In this document: piece after piece, positions 44,450 to 55,363 of the stretch
Layout of the letters: each line of letters opens with the position of its first letter
Position numbering within the stretch: the stretch's first letter is position 1
Assembly (NCBI RefSeq): GCF_918797505.1
Contig: NC_092794.1
Location: forward strand, 68,051,345 to 68,115,344
Length of the DNA stretch: 64,000 nt
Direction of reading: 5' to 3'
Origin: Bemisia tabaci
Taxonomy: Eukaryota; Arthropoda; Insecta; Hemiptera; Aleyrodidae
Notes under the pieces: model-generated
The model's database searches: none
What the model saw: the letters and a program-made list of their open reading frames with translations, nothing else
What the model was told of the DNA's origin: nothing
Translations under genes and position numbers: made by a program

Positions 44450-44722
44450 GCGGGCCGATTATTAAAACTTATAGACAAAGCTATAGACAAAGACGACAAA
44501 AAGGATTTGGAGGGATCCTATTGGTGGAAGCAGGTGGTGGCAATGGACATAGGAGGTAGGTAATGGACTAACTAACGGCAACCCACCAAAGACCCGACAG
44601 TTAGTCCATCATTTTCTTCCTTAGTCTATAAGAACCAACCATGTCAACCAATAGGATTGCTCTATACTCCCTATGTCTTCTTTGTCTATCGCTTTGTCTA
44701 TCAATTTCAATAATCGGCCCGC
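44450..44722. mobile_element. CCAATAGG foldback (273 bp), copy 2
   Basis: GCGGGCCGATTATTAAAACT at the left, AATTTCAATAATCGGCCCGC at the right. Inner GAGGGATCCTATTGGTGGAA, GTTAGTCCATCATTTTC and CAACCAATAGGATTGCTC blocks are as in copies 1 and 3. Confidence 0.9.
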
Positions 44723-45165
44723 AGCTGATATCTCGTGGGCTCTGTCTCCTTTTCACCCTTTATTTTAAACCCTTTACGCGTTAAAATACTGGATGAGGTT
44801 AGGGATCAACCATTAAAAACTTAATTTATCATATGAGCGGCTTGGAGGAGAAGGCGCATAAGTGCAGATTTTGAAAAATTGAGATATTAATGATTTAAAG
44901 TAAAACTAGTCTTAACGCAGATTCTGCGGAAACATTGCTAAAAAATTTCAATTTTTTACCATCAAAAAGTCAGTTTGAACTTTCTTTACGCTATAAGGAT
45001 CCATGTAATTTCGCAACTTTAAACCCGTATTTCTCGAAATGGTAAAAACTGCGCTTATGCGCCTCGTCCTCCAAGACCTTCAAAAATTTACGTATATCAT
45101 GGGAGAAGTGTTGACAAGGGTGATACATTGATAATGGTGTTAAAATATTCCTAATTGCGGACTTT
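44723..45165. other. Gene-free AT-rich stretch
   Basis: No gene recognised. Confidence 0.5.
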
Positions 45166-45370
45166 CACTGGAAAAAAGTCGCTTGGATCTAGAGTTGAGA
45201 CTCTTCAAAACATCGACAAGAAAAAATACTCTTGATTCAATCGGATTTTTGCTCGAATCAAAAGGAAGGCTCTTCGATACAAGGAAAAATCCGATTGAAT
45301 CATGAGTATTTTTTCTTGTCAATGTTATTAAGAGTCTGGATTCTTGATCCAAGCGACTTTTTTTTCCAAC
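45166..45370. mobile_element. CACTGGAAAAAA foldback (205 bp)
   Basis: CACTGGAAAAAAGTCGCTTG to its inverse ending AAGCGACTTTTTTTTCC. Arms of about 80 bp include GACAAGAAAAAATACTC and CAATCGGATTTTT. A truncated relative is at 56160-56315. Confidence 0.85.
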
Positions 45371-45847
45371 GAAATAGAGGAGAATAAAGGCAACAGCGCT
45401 CGACTCCAGTGCTCGATTGCGTCCCTTGCTTTCCTCCGTGCGTCACTTTCGGGACTTGGTCTGTATCCCTGTTTCCAACCACAGGACTCTCCGCTCCTTT
45501 CACCCTTTCTCAACCCCTTCATGGACGTCGGGTCTTGCTTTATCCCATATGCTCTTCACGCCACACCAGTTAACCCTCATGCCAGCTGCCCTCTCCATAA
45601 GAGCGTGATACGTGATCATCCGAGGTGAACGCAACCATTTTTTGTAAGGCCGATGGTTCGTTCGAGAAATTGGAACTTGAATTATTGACAGAAGATACTC
45701 TTCATTAACTTAAAGATCACGATCGATCCGATCAAAATCGGATTGAATTTCACCCCGCAGAATTTCCCTTTAAATCATTTTTTTATTTCTTTATGTTTTT
45801 TAATTTTTTTTGTGAAACCGCGGAAAATAAATATCACAATATCGATG
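45371..45847. other. Gene-free stretch
   Basis: A 94-codon + frame (45344-45628) overlaps the preceding MITE end and is probably chance. Confidence 0.4.
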
Positions 45848-46078
45848 GTTGAAGAGCGAAACCACGTATCTTAGTTTGCGATGTTGCAGACTTCCCGTGA
45901 TACTTTATTTTTTCCTTGGGAAACTAGTCGAAACCTCTCTGGATCGTCTTCTTAGTTAGCAGAATATCCGGTAAAAATTTCGAGCTCTACACATAGTTGA
46001 CTCGTCTCTCTTCAAAGAAATGAAATAGAAGCGGAAATTTTGATACGTGATTCCGCATTTTGGCATCGATATGTTGAA
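45848..46078. mobile_element. CGATGG-family element, copy 4
   Basis: CGATGGTTGAAGAGCGAAAC then CACGTATCTTAGTTTGCGAT at the left, CGTGATTCCGCATTTTGGCA TCG at the right. Supplies the uninterrupted GTTGCAGACTTCCCG junction for the nested insertion at 41523. Confidence 0.7.
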
Positions 46079-46098
46079 CCCCTTTTCTCTAGAGTCCT

Positions 46099-46604
46099 AA
46101 TGGAGATGTTGCATGTGTGAGGAATTTGCGATTTGACTGTTGATTCTTACGTAAAAGTTCGCGAGAAACACGATGGTGCCACTGGTTTTCCCTGAAATCA
46201 ACTTCCAAGCTCAAAAAAAGCTCTCAAGTTGAGGCCAAAATGGAAGGGATATCCCACGCTATCCTGTGAGTCCACCTCTTCTACATCAAGACAAACCTTC
46301 CATGCAAAGATAGGAAGCAAATACATTGACAGGGCTGCCACTTTATTTGGGGACTCCAAAACTGAAAACACGGCGTCACTGTGAATGTATTTGCTCCCTA
46401 TCTTTGCATGGAGAGTTTGTCTTGATGTAGAGGTGGACTCTCAGGATAGCGTGGGATATCCCCTCCATTTTGGCCTTGAGAGCTTTTTTCAAGCTTTAGA
46501 GTTGATTTCAGAGAAAACCAGTGGCACCATCTTGTTTCTCGCGAACTTTTACATAAGAATGAGTAGTCAAATCGCAAATTCCTCACACATGCAACATCTC
46601 CATT
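46099..46604. mobile_element. Long-inverted-repeat element (LIR500), copy 3
   Basis: AATGGAGATGTTGCATGTGT to CATGCAACATCTCCATT, 506 bp. Arms of about 220 bp, with a CTT insertion in the CCACCTCTTCTACATCAAGA block. Confidence 0.9.
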
Positions 46605-47333
46605 TTCGCATATTGTAACACGGATTATATTTATATCTTTCATCGAGAAAACTCCAGCACACCCTGTCTTTTCCGTGGGTTTTTTTCATGTGCAATGAAA
46701 CCATAAATACTCGAAACTGTAGGCGGCTTAAAAAATGTCCACACCTTAATAGGCGGCCGGCGTCCACTCTCGTCCGGCATCCCAATTGGAAGTACTTAAA
46801 TCAAAAGGACCTATCTGAGTAGTGACACAAGCTTCGAGATACGTAAGAATACCCGGACGACGGGGCCTACGTCACGACGGAGATAGTCGATTTTGTTTTG
46901 AGTGCGTCCAATTTATCTCCAGGCGAAACGCGTAGCCCCTGCCCACCCCCTCGCCCGCCTGCCGAGAAAACGGGAGTCATCAAAGCCGAGACGCAGCGGC
47001 AGCGTCCATAAAATTGATGGACAATTTCATGGTGCGTGGCCCTCGACGCGGGGAGGCCGCCGCCGCCGCCGCCGCCGTTCAAGCAGAGAGCTCTCCCGAA
47101 GCGTAACACAATTTCAGCCCCGGCTAAGTGCTCTAATGTTCGTCAAGAATGGGCCGCCACTTTGTTGTCATTTTAACCTTACCCGCGGTTCACTTTCAAG
47201 GGCTGGAAAAAAAAGAAAAAAAGGAGAAAAAAAAACATATCGCCCTGCTCGTAAATTTGACTAAGGTAGATGTAGTCACTTTCCGGCCAAAGTTTCACAA
47301 GCGCCATGCGACGTTTAAAAATTTCCGCAACCA
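46605..47333. promoter_or_regulatory. Stretch with a CpG-rich island at about 46860-47130
   Basis: Composition shifts to GC/CpG-rich with a (CCG) run at about 47051-47075, as in the 1.3-1.9-kb island. An acceptor-like TTTATCTCCAG (about 46911-46921) and donor-like ATG/GTGCGT (about 47030) could bound an exon, without further support. Promoter or exon function is inference only. Confidence 0.25.
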
Positions 47334-47797
47334 CACTGAAAAAAAAGATTGGTAGAATTTGCCATTCCTTCACGCTGTATTTCACACAGTGTTAATTCAG
47401 AGTCAATTCTGCCAGAAGGAAGGTAAACGTTACTATGTGAGGACTTATCTGTAAGAATAGGGGTTGTGAAAAATTACCTTTGCGAAACACATTCCAAAAA
47501 CTGTTTTGGCATCGAGAAAGTTTTGAGAAAATACTTGAGATGTGATCTTCGAGATCTGTACATTATGCCAGAGCCAAACATATTAAATTTTTGTGTGAAC
47601 AAAACAGTTTTTTAAGCGTGTTTCGAAAAGGTAATTTTTCGCATCCGCTATTGTTACAGATAAGTCCTCATACTGGTATAAGTAACCATTCTTCTGGCAG
47701 AATCGACTTGAAGATTGGTACAATTTACCATTCCTTCACGCTGTGTGAAATACAACGTGAAGGAATAGTAAATTCTACCAATCTTTTTTTTTCAGTG
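47334..47797. mobile_element. MITE, CACTG-A(n) family, second copy, split by another foldback
   Basis: CACTGAAAAAAAAGATTGGT to CTTTTTTTTTCAGTG. Outer parts match the 234-bp copy at 1919-2152 block for block. The extra 234 bp at 47437-47670 interrupts it at ...GTTACTAT / TACTGGTATA... A 123-codon frame (47591-47962) crossing these elements is an artefact. Confidence 0.9.
47437..47670. mobile_element. Nested foldback (234 bp), GTGAGGACTTATCTGTAA ends
   Basis: GTGAGGACTTATCTGTAAGA to TTACAGATAAGTCCTCA. Arms of about 75 bp include GAAAAATTACCTTT.CGAAAC and AAAACTGTTTTG. A TA lies at both edges. The intact copy at 1919-2152 shows the empty site. Confidence 0.9.
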
Positions 47798-47798
47798 A

Positions 47799-48033
47799 CA
47801 CACTGGACCGAGTCAGTAGGAGAGGTTCCACAAAATTTGGCAATTTTGAAAGCTTATACTATCGAAAATATGAAGCAAAAAGTTTCTGAGTGGTTCCATT
47901 GGTTTTTACATGAAATTTCCTTTCAGACAGAGCCCATGAAATTGAATTATGTGACAAAATAAGCACAAAAATTTGAAATTTCAGCCGACAATTTCATGTC
48001 CGACCTCTTCTCTAAGCTCTTTCCTTTGTGCGC
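47799..48033. mobile_element. GTCGGAC-family foldback, next to the preceding MITE
   Basis: CACACTGGACCGAGTCAGTA then GGAGAGGTTCC at the left and TCATGTCCGACCTCTTCTCT then AAGCTCTTTCCTTTGTGCG at the right. Family of 18532 and 55145. Confidence 0.7.
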
Positions 48034-48250
48034 CATCTTATTTTTTACAGAGAAATCGCTCTACGAAGCTGTCCGAAAATTTCACTGAATTTTCTTCGTC
48101 CTGCCGATAAAATTCAGTGAATTTTTCAAACGGATTCAACCAACAATTTTTCTGTAAAAAAATAAAATGGCGGCGGAAATTTTGAAAAGTCACATGGCAC
48201 TTGTGATGCTTTGTCCGACTCGTCCATAATAGCACGTATATTTACGTCGG

Positions 48251-48481
48251 AAAAATTAAAGTGGAATAGGAGGAGAAAAACAGAGGGAGAGAGAGAGGAA
48301 GAAGAAAGGGAAGAAGAAGAGACAAAGGAGGAAACAAAAGGTAGTAATGACGAGAGAAAAAAGGAAGATCAAGTAGAAAAGACAAGGGAGGTAAAGAGGA
48401 AGACAAGAGAGATAGGAAGGAATAATAATAATAAAGGATAAGGGGAAAATAAAAAAAGAGGAGAAGCAGAAGAAGAATAAT
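48251..48481. repeat. 230-bp polypurine-polypyrimidine tract
   Basis: The + strand is almost all A/G (GGAGGAGAAAAACAGAGGGA, GAAGAAGAAAGGGAAGAAGA) with few pyrimidines, plus a short AATAATAATAATAA. The Glu/Lys/Arg-rich frame (+) and the Phe/Leu/Ser-rich frame (-) are consequences of this composition. Confidence 0.85.
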
Positions 48482-51069
48482 GTGCGCGTAGAAAAAAAAG
48501 ATATTGACATCCTGGTTGAAAATTATTCTTGGAGTAGTCACGATATTTCGAAGAATAATATGTGAATATTTCAATTTATTATTTGGGCTTATTTTTCCTC
48601 CAAAAAATGAAGTATTTATGGATATTTTGAAACGGAAGTAAAAAGCTTTAGATGGGCTAAGTTCAATATAGCAATGTTTCATTGTTTCATCATTTCATCG
48701 TTCCTGGTTAGACCAGTGTAGATAAGGTCCAATTACATCAGACTCATTACATTAAATTATTTTCGACAGAGTTGAACTATCTAGCTTATCGGTGTAAAGG
48801 TGCAGCACCTAACAACTTCCCGCGTGAAGCACTTAATAAAATGAACTGCGAATACCTGGTCCGTCCGAGAAAAGAGCAGAATATACTCCAACAAATTGAA
48901 ATCATAAGCTTAAGCGGTGAAAGAGAGAATCTCATTGAGACCTTTTACCTGTGAGCGAAATTGAAAGTTCATAACTATAATAAGCATCCGCTTTAGGAGG
49001 GACGGAAAATGAAAAATTAATGAAAGGAGATGAATACTTGGAAAACAGTCGTGAATAATTAATTTTTCTTATATTAGACTGTTTGCAATCCGCATAAATA
49101 TGAAAAGAGCACCCGATCCAAGCCTGCATTAAAGGGAATTACGTTACCTCGTAACTGCCTTTCAAAAAGTCGGCGTTAAAAAGGAAATTAAAAAAGATGA
49201 TAAAGATGCGGTGGAGATAGTAAACGCGGCAATTTGGGGGAAGTAAAAATTACGTTAATAAACCATAAAAAGGTACAAAGTGCCACATTAAAGCGGACCA
49301 GGAGGACTCGAGAGTAAACACGGGCCAATTATACGTCATTGATTCCTCTTTGTTAATTGGGTTTCGTATCCTTCCTCCCAAGTTATGCCTCTTATTGGAC
49401 CCTCTTTCGCGTCCCTTTTGAAGAGTCTTATATCCTCGCTTGAAAACTTCCGTTGCAGGTTAATTAATTTTTCTTTCAGAGAGTGCTTCGGATGCTAATC
49501 TGTAATCCTTTATCCAGTTTTTATTTTTTAAACTCTCCCCTCTGACTAAAAATATGAATAAAAGACAAATAGGATACTCTCCTGATCGATGGAGTGTTAC
49601 CAATAAGGTTGAGGGATTTAAGTGTTTCTGCCTATTCACTCTTTAATTTCAGTAACGATCTTATTTCCCTAATTAACACACCACAGCTGGCTAAGACTAT
49701 GGTTCTTGTCTAAAAATTAATATTAAATGAATTTAATAATCGTAATCTACAGGTCAAATTTAATTAGGCTTTTTGTCGATTAAAATCATGATACATGAAC
49801 TTCTACGAGTAAACGATCGATTTTAAACATTATCGAGTGGTAATGTCAATGCCTTAATAAGACATCTATGATAAAAACGTATCAGAGCCATCTAATTTAA
49901 CTACAAAGTTAGTAATTAAGCTCTCATACAGTCAAGTCATGCACAACGAATTTTATTAAAAATAACTATTTCCCACGAGTCTGTCCGATACATTTACAAT
50001 ACGCCAGCCTTGAGAGTTTTCAATACATGTTACGAAAATTAACAAAGTACGAATGCCTCATAAACACATCTATATGTTACGTAAGTAATCTCCAATTATC
50101 ACAGTCATATCTCAGACCTATCAAATACGCCAACGTGATAGCGTGAGATGAGAGAGCTAGTTTCGTAATTCGACTGCTGGCACCCAAAGCGCCTTCAATT
50201 TCGTAGGTATACTCAACGAGCTCCTGGGAGTTCGAATAGTTGTATGCCGCGCCGCGTCATTCCTCAGGACTGCATTACGCACTATTGATCCAACTTCATT
50301 GGCTTTTTATAGTTTCAGCATATCGACGATGGAACTGTGGGGATGCGTATACCGTTTGCGGTGTTACAGGAAAATGAAGTAATGCTGTTGCTTGACATTT
50401 TTGCAAACTATTCCTTACACGGATGAAAAAACCCATGATGGTTTAAAAAAAATGATGATTACCTATTATACTTCCATTTAAAAAATGAAGTATGACCAGA
50501 GTTCTGCAACGTCGCAAACCAATTCACGCGTTCTTGTAGCTTCACCAACGGTACACGTATCATGTTCCTGCAAAACGTTGCCATTATAGATTAGCAAAAA
50601 AAAAAAGGTTCCTTGTTGCAGAATCTAGAATTTCAGAGCGTAATTTTTCAGCTCATAAATAATTCTCCCTTCCCTCTCCCGCACGAACATGGGCATTATA
50701 TATAATTATCTCCAGACTGCGGTCTCCAAAGTTTAAAAAAATATCCTTTTTTTCAAATTCTAAAGATAGTTTGGGTCAATCGGTACAAATATTTGCTATT
50801 CACACTTAATGTTTCAGTGTCTTATCCAAATTTCAGATGAAAATTACAATAAATAATTTTTTAAATGGTTTTTGTGAGGTTCTTAACGCGAAATATGACC
50901 GACGATATCCCAATAACCACTAAAACACATAACTAAGATAATTTTTGACCAAACACGTGGATTTTCCGCCAGACATCTTACTATTTGCAAACTTTCATGT
51001 CAATTGACACAAAACTGTCGTCAGAATTTAAGAAATAAACAGATATTTTTTTAGGACTAGGGAGCTATA
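48482..51069. other. Gene-free AT-rich stretch
   Basis: No gene supported. At about 50455-50560 a fragment of the CGATGG family (TCTGCAACGTCGCAAACC, TAGCTTCACCAACGG) is visible. Confidence 0.5.
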
Positions 51070-51318
51070 CTGCCGTGCTAAAAAACGTCGTATGAGCCTT
51101 CAGGCGTCGCCAAATTTCCTTTAATAAATAATGAATTTTCGGGAATATTTGTAAATGTTTTTTCTCCTTTTTTCAGATATTTTTGTCCGCAATTTCACCT
51201 AAATTTCCTGAAAATTCCAAGGAAAAATATCCATAGCTTTTTTCAAAAATAAACATTTTATCGGGAGAAATTTGGCAACTCTCGAATATTCATACGGCGT
51301 TTTTCCTTAGCGCGGCAG
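51070..51318. mobile_element. CTGCCGTGCT-family MITE, copy 4 (249 bp), TATA target duplication
   Basis: CTGCCGTGCTAAAAAACGTC to CGTTTTTCCTTAGCGCGGCAG with TATA at 51066-51069 and 51319-51322. Confidence 0.9.
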
Positions 51319-52215
51319 TATAGCCATAGCCCCCTGACGGCTTCACGGTCCGACCTCCCGAAGTGTCTCGCGCTATGCACCTCAGGCCTTATGCGTTATA
51401 CTTTTCTTTTATAATTTTACATTACAGAGTAAATATGACATACAGGAGGCTAGAGCTTCAAGGAGCTGACATTTGCAACCTAGGCTCATAGTCATGGCTA
51501 AAGAATCATCCCCCGAAACTCCGCTGGTTAAACCTGGAACACCTTGCATTTTTCGTATCGCTGTACAAAAGACAACTCTAGTACCAGCCTTTCGTCTCTA
51601 CGTTCTGGTCCTGAAGCCCTGAACACCTGCCGACTGCCTTAAATTTCATTTAAAGCCCTTTGAGTGTTTCAGAGAGATGATGTTACTTTTATCTCCGCCT
51701 ATTTAATAGCGATCTAACTTTTTCTTCCTGGAGGAAGAAAACAAAGTAGATCCGAGCTAAACAAAAACGCAGAGGAGGGATGAAGCACAAAACAAACAGT
51801 AGTCTCTATTCAACGGGCGGATGTAGAATGCCAGATTGTGAGCTGAAAGCTTCGAAAGCGCGCTGATTCCGCAGCGAAAAAACGGTGACACTGCACCATC
51901 TAGGCAGCATGTCAAGCGGGGAAAACAGTTTGTAAATCTTTCTTAAAAGATGACGCGCTGTAATAAAAACTTTTCCCTTGTTAAGGAAATTTAATAAACG
52001 TAAAATTATAATTCCTCCGAGCTTTTCAATTATCCGCGGGAGGAATAATTTTCGATGAACCCTTGTTGTAACCGACAGGGAGAAGTGGACAGGGGGGGGG
52101 TTGAGGAGGAGAGGGGGTGGAGAGGAAGTGAAACCTAAAGGGACGTAAGTTCGATGACAAAACCCAGCCGTCGAAAAGAGTGAATGCTGGAAAATGTGAA
52201 CAGATTATGAGCGGG
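51319..52215. other. Gene-free stretch with one short protein-like frame
   Basis: 51340-51412 is the inverse relative of the 39553-39725 repeat. A 42-codon ATG frame at 51494-51622 (+; MAKESSPETPLVKPGTPC at its start) has no family match. A G-run at 52091-52101 belongs to a purine-rich patch. Confidence 0.35.
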
Positions 52216-52339
52216 TCTGCCGCGATAGCGAAGAGAGCTGTAATTGCATGCCGGGATGAACCTCGAGACCCATAAATGCATGTGCCAACCATGGCTCATA
52301 CAGGAATGCGCTTACGGCTCTCTTCGGTATCACGGCAGA
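52216..52339. mobile_element. 124-bp MITE, TCTGCCG ends
   Basis: TCTGCCGCGATAGCGAAGAG AGC to GGCTCTCTTCGGTATCACGG CAGA, arms of about 28 bp. The core GAGACCCATAA.ATGCAT..CCA..GGCTCAT is shared with the 7113 element, although the termini differ. Confidence 0.8.
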
Positions 52340-52700
52340 GGTGGATGAAACAGCCGGCAAATTTCATCGAAGTCTCCAAGTCTTGAGCGATGAAGATAAC
52401 AAAAACCAATTACTGGTCTGAAGGATATTTTGTAGGTAGTAGCGAGGACCCTATGATTTGATTGTACGCACTTGAGCGTCAAGTGATACCCTTTGTCTTT
52501 TCTAAAAGCTTTTTCCGCGCAGAGGGCAATACTTTACGATGAATACTTCCACCACCATCGTGCTCAAAACTTCTCCTTCTAGGCATTGTACACACCTGGA
52601 CTAATCTTGTGGGAAGGTTAACACTATAACTACCGCTTATTAATTTCGCAAGGGATAAGGACTATAGTTAGACAATTGAAATATGCTCTGCGTCCTTGAC
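52340..52700. other. Gene-free stretch
   Basis: No gene recognised. Confidence 0.5.
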
Positions 52701-53024
52701 TGGGTTGACCCATAGAGAAAAAAAGGAGGTGTTTGTATTTCGGGCATTTTGGAATCTTTTTGATGATTTGATGACGTAGGTCGGTACAGCGACGTTTATC
52801 CTGTCGATTTTCTTGGGAATGGTGTAATTTAAGGAAAAAAGTCATTCTATAAAAAGTGCTTGAAATTATATAATGAGTTGATTTAGGTAAAAAAATCGGA
52901 CATTATGGTCCGTTTTTCATATTTCGAATTCCGGATTTCGCTGGCCAGGTTGTACCGACCTACGTCACACGATAAACAAACCTCAAGATTCAAACACCTC
53001 CTTTTTTTCTCTATGGGGTTGACC
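52701..53024. mobile_element. Foldback (324 bp), TTGACC.CATAGAG ends
   Basis: GGTTGACCCATAGAGAAAAA then AAGGAGGTGTTTG at the left is mirrored by CAAACACCTCCTTTTTTTCT then CTATGGGGTTGACC at the right. A second inner pair TGACGTAGGTCGGTACA / TGTACCGACCTACGTCA confirms the fold. Confidence 0.85.
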
Positions 53025-54367
53025 AACAAAGTTTAAAGACATGCTCTGATTAGCGATACAGCAGTGATCGTTTAACCCTTAGATGCCCTAGCCTTGTATT
53101 TACACGGAAAGTCCCAAGTCGGGTCAAATTGACTTTGCATTGAATTACATTGATTTTGATAGTTTATGAAGTATTATCTATTTTATTTCTATGTCGTTGA
53201 GGGTAAGAAATATTTTGTTTAGTCGTCAAAAAACTTCTCTAAATAGACACAACCTTTGCCAAAATACACATTTTTAGACGTGAATCTTAACTTTTCTCAA
53301 ATCTCTCAAAGAAGTGACACCTCAACGCGCGTTGATGACGGCGCAAAGATGCAACTATCCGTGCTTGATGGAAATCCATGTTGCATGTACAAAATTGAAG
53401 GCGCAATGGCGCCAGGCGTGAATTCGTAATGCTCTGCTTTATGCTGCCAATGCGGTGTACTAGTGGTCGCTCAGATTCGGGAGAAAAGTTACAAAATTAG
53501 GCTCGAAAACGTCTCCTCTGTCTTAGGCTGTGTTGACACTCAATTTTTTTCTCAATTGATAAAATTAGAAACTTTATAGTGATTTTAATCTCTACTAAAA
53601 TCAGAAAATTCGAATTTTCCGCCCACGAATAATCTAAATCAATGCACGTTGAGTCGGCAAAGCTATTTGGCACTTGGAATGTACTCCTCAAATTTGAGAA
53701 CTTTTTTTTTTCAACAACCGATTTTAGAAGCGATTGCTGATAGGTTGGGTTTCTTAAACTGTCCGTCGATAACACCCCTCAAGGAGCGAAAATAAGAGAC
53801 GCCCCTCCTGGTCAGAGGAAAGAGCATTCTCGACAAATTGTTTCGTCTTGATCGGTGATTATTCATTTGCGTCAATGATTCGAAGTGATTCAGCGAGACA
53901 CGGTGCTGAGTTCCATCGATCGGAAACGGCAGTTGCCAAACAGTCGTGAAAAATGTACGATGACTTCTCCATGTGGACGGGAGATTTGCCACTTACCACC
54001 GATCCCAGGACTTCGATTCCATTTTATGGGAAAAGTGGTCCCTGTTAAATCGGCTGGTTTTTTTATAAATTACAGGTCTTAACCTACTGGTTAAAAGTGT
54101 CAATAGGCGTTTCTCTTTTCCAACCGTTTGACCTCCTCCCCCTCTCATCACTCTTGGATCGTGAAGTCGCTCTTTTAGCTTATAATTAATTCTGATTCCG
54201 GGTTAAGTTTGCGCCCTTCCAATCCGTCTAAAGTTTTGTCGAGCGAAACTGTGATTCGACTTAAAGCGCGGGTTTGAAGAAACATTGGCACTTACTGTGG
54301 GAAATTTCCATGCATACTTCATTCTATTTTCGTATTAATTTTATCCTAAAAATATTCCCCCAGCGCG
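53025..54367. other. Gene-free stretch
   Basis: No gene supported. The - strand frame 53711-53992 contains VWQLPFPIDGTQHRV, which recalls DDE-transposase text only superficially. Confidence 0.4.
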
Positions 54368-54634
54368 CTGATTGTTGAAATTGATAGACAAAGCCATAGA
54401 TAAAGGAGACAAATGGGTTATGGAGGGATCCTCTCGGTGGAAGCGGGTAGTTGCAATAGACAAAGGAGGTATAGGTAATAGACGGACTAAAGGCAAACGA
54501 CAAAAAACCCAATAGTTAGCACATAATTTTCCCCCATGGGCTATAAGAACCACTCATGCCAACCAATAGGATCGCTCCATACTCCCTAAGTATATTCTTT
54601 GTCTATAGCTTTGTCTATTAATTTCAACGATCAG
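54368..54634. mobile_element. CCAATAGG foldback (267 bp), copy 3
   Basis: CTGATTGTTGAAATTGATAG ACAAAG to CTTTGTCTATTAATTTCAAC GATCAG. Inner blocks GAGGGATCCTCTCGGTGGAA and CCAACCAATAGGATCGCTCC as in copies 1 and 2. Confidence 0.9.
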
Positions 54635-54782
54635 TCCGAAGCCCGGCTGTAAGTTTCTGTCCGTAATAAAAAAGTTGCACACATTCAATGAATCTAATTT
54701 TGATGCCAGATTTGTGACGGGACATGACACTGACAGCAACCACTTTAGCGACGAGGAGGACGCGGAGATAATTGCTTCGTAA
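54635..54782 (+). pseudogene. Acidic protein-like frame, unassigned remnant
   Basis: Open from the MITE edge to TAA at 54780-54782. The end is acidic (FNESNFDARFVTGHDTDSN, then HFSDEEDAEIIAS). The same frame continues beyond the stop (THHDEVEMNIGTG) before the next stop, as in a decayed gene. Asp/Glu/Ser-rich segments of this kind occur near the N termini of some transposase-derived genes, but no diagnostic motif is present. Chance is possible. Confidence 0.25.
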
Positions 54783-55144
54783 ACTCATCACGATGAAGTT
54801 GAAATGAATATTGGAACAGGTTAACTAAATCAGCCGGAGGCAACCGAGGGTATTTGAGACACAGCTCATTGTATACTCGCCTTTCCGGCTCAGCTTTCAT
54901 CTCCGGAGGGTGTTTTTCCTCGGAGAGGGCTCTCCACGTTGTGATTGTTTTCGCTACAAATATTATTTTAAAATTACAATGCGATTACCATTATTGGCGA
55001 GTATTATCATAAAATGTCACCGGGAAGGGTTTCCCATGCCCGGGGAAACTTTTTTGTGCTTCACCAGACGGTCTGCATCAAGGAATTCCAAGTTTCCCCG
55101 AGCAGTCTGGCAGTCGGGCTTCATGATTTATGAGTCTCGGTCGG
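54783..55144. other. Gene-free stretch
   Basis: No gene recognised. Confidence 0.45.
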
Positions 55145-55363
55145 CGCACAGTGGAGCGCGTCAAAGGATGAGAACGGTCATGATGAGGCAATTTTAGAGG
55201 CTTTTATTTTTGTTAATAAATCTGGCTCCATTGATTTTCTCGAAAAATTCCCTTTCAGAGGTACTCCTTAAAATTTATAGTATGGCGAGGTAAACATCAT
55301 AATTTGAAGTTTTGGTCAACAGTTTCATAGTCGACCTCTTCCAAAAGCTTGTTACACCGTGCG
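55145..55363. mobile_element. GTCGGAC-family foldback (219 bp)
   Basis: CGCACAGTGGAGCGCGTCAA to CTTGTTACACCGTGCG, with GGTACTCCTTAAAATTTA and AGTCGACCTCTTCC inside. More diverged than 18532-18770. Confidence 0.65.

Noticed and set aside
47591..47962. 123-codon open frame
   Set aside because: It spans parts of three adjacent or nested MITEs.
48242..48682. Hydrophobic 146-codon - frame resembling a membrane protein
   Set aside because: Made by the polypurine tract read on the other strand (Phe/Leu/Ser only).
53711..53992. Harbinger-like transposase fragment (VWQLPFPIDGTQHRV)
   Set aside because: Only a loose resemblance to the WNFP..IGAIDG type motif; no further DDE residues in any frame.
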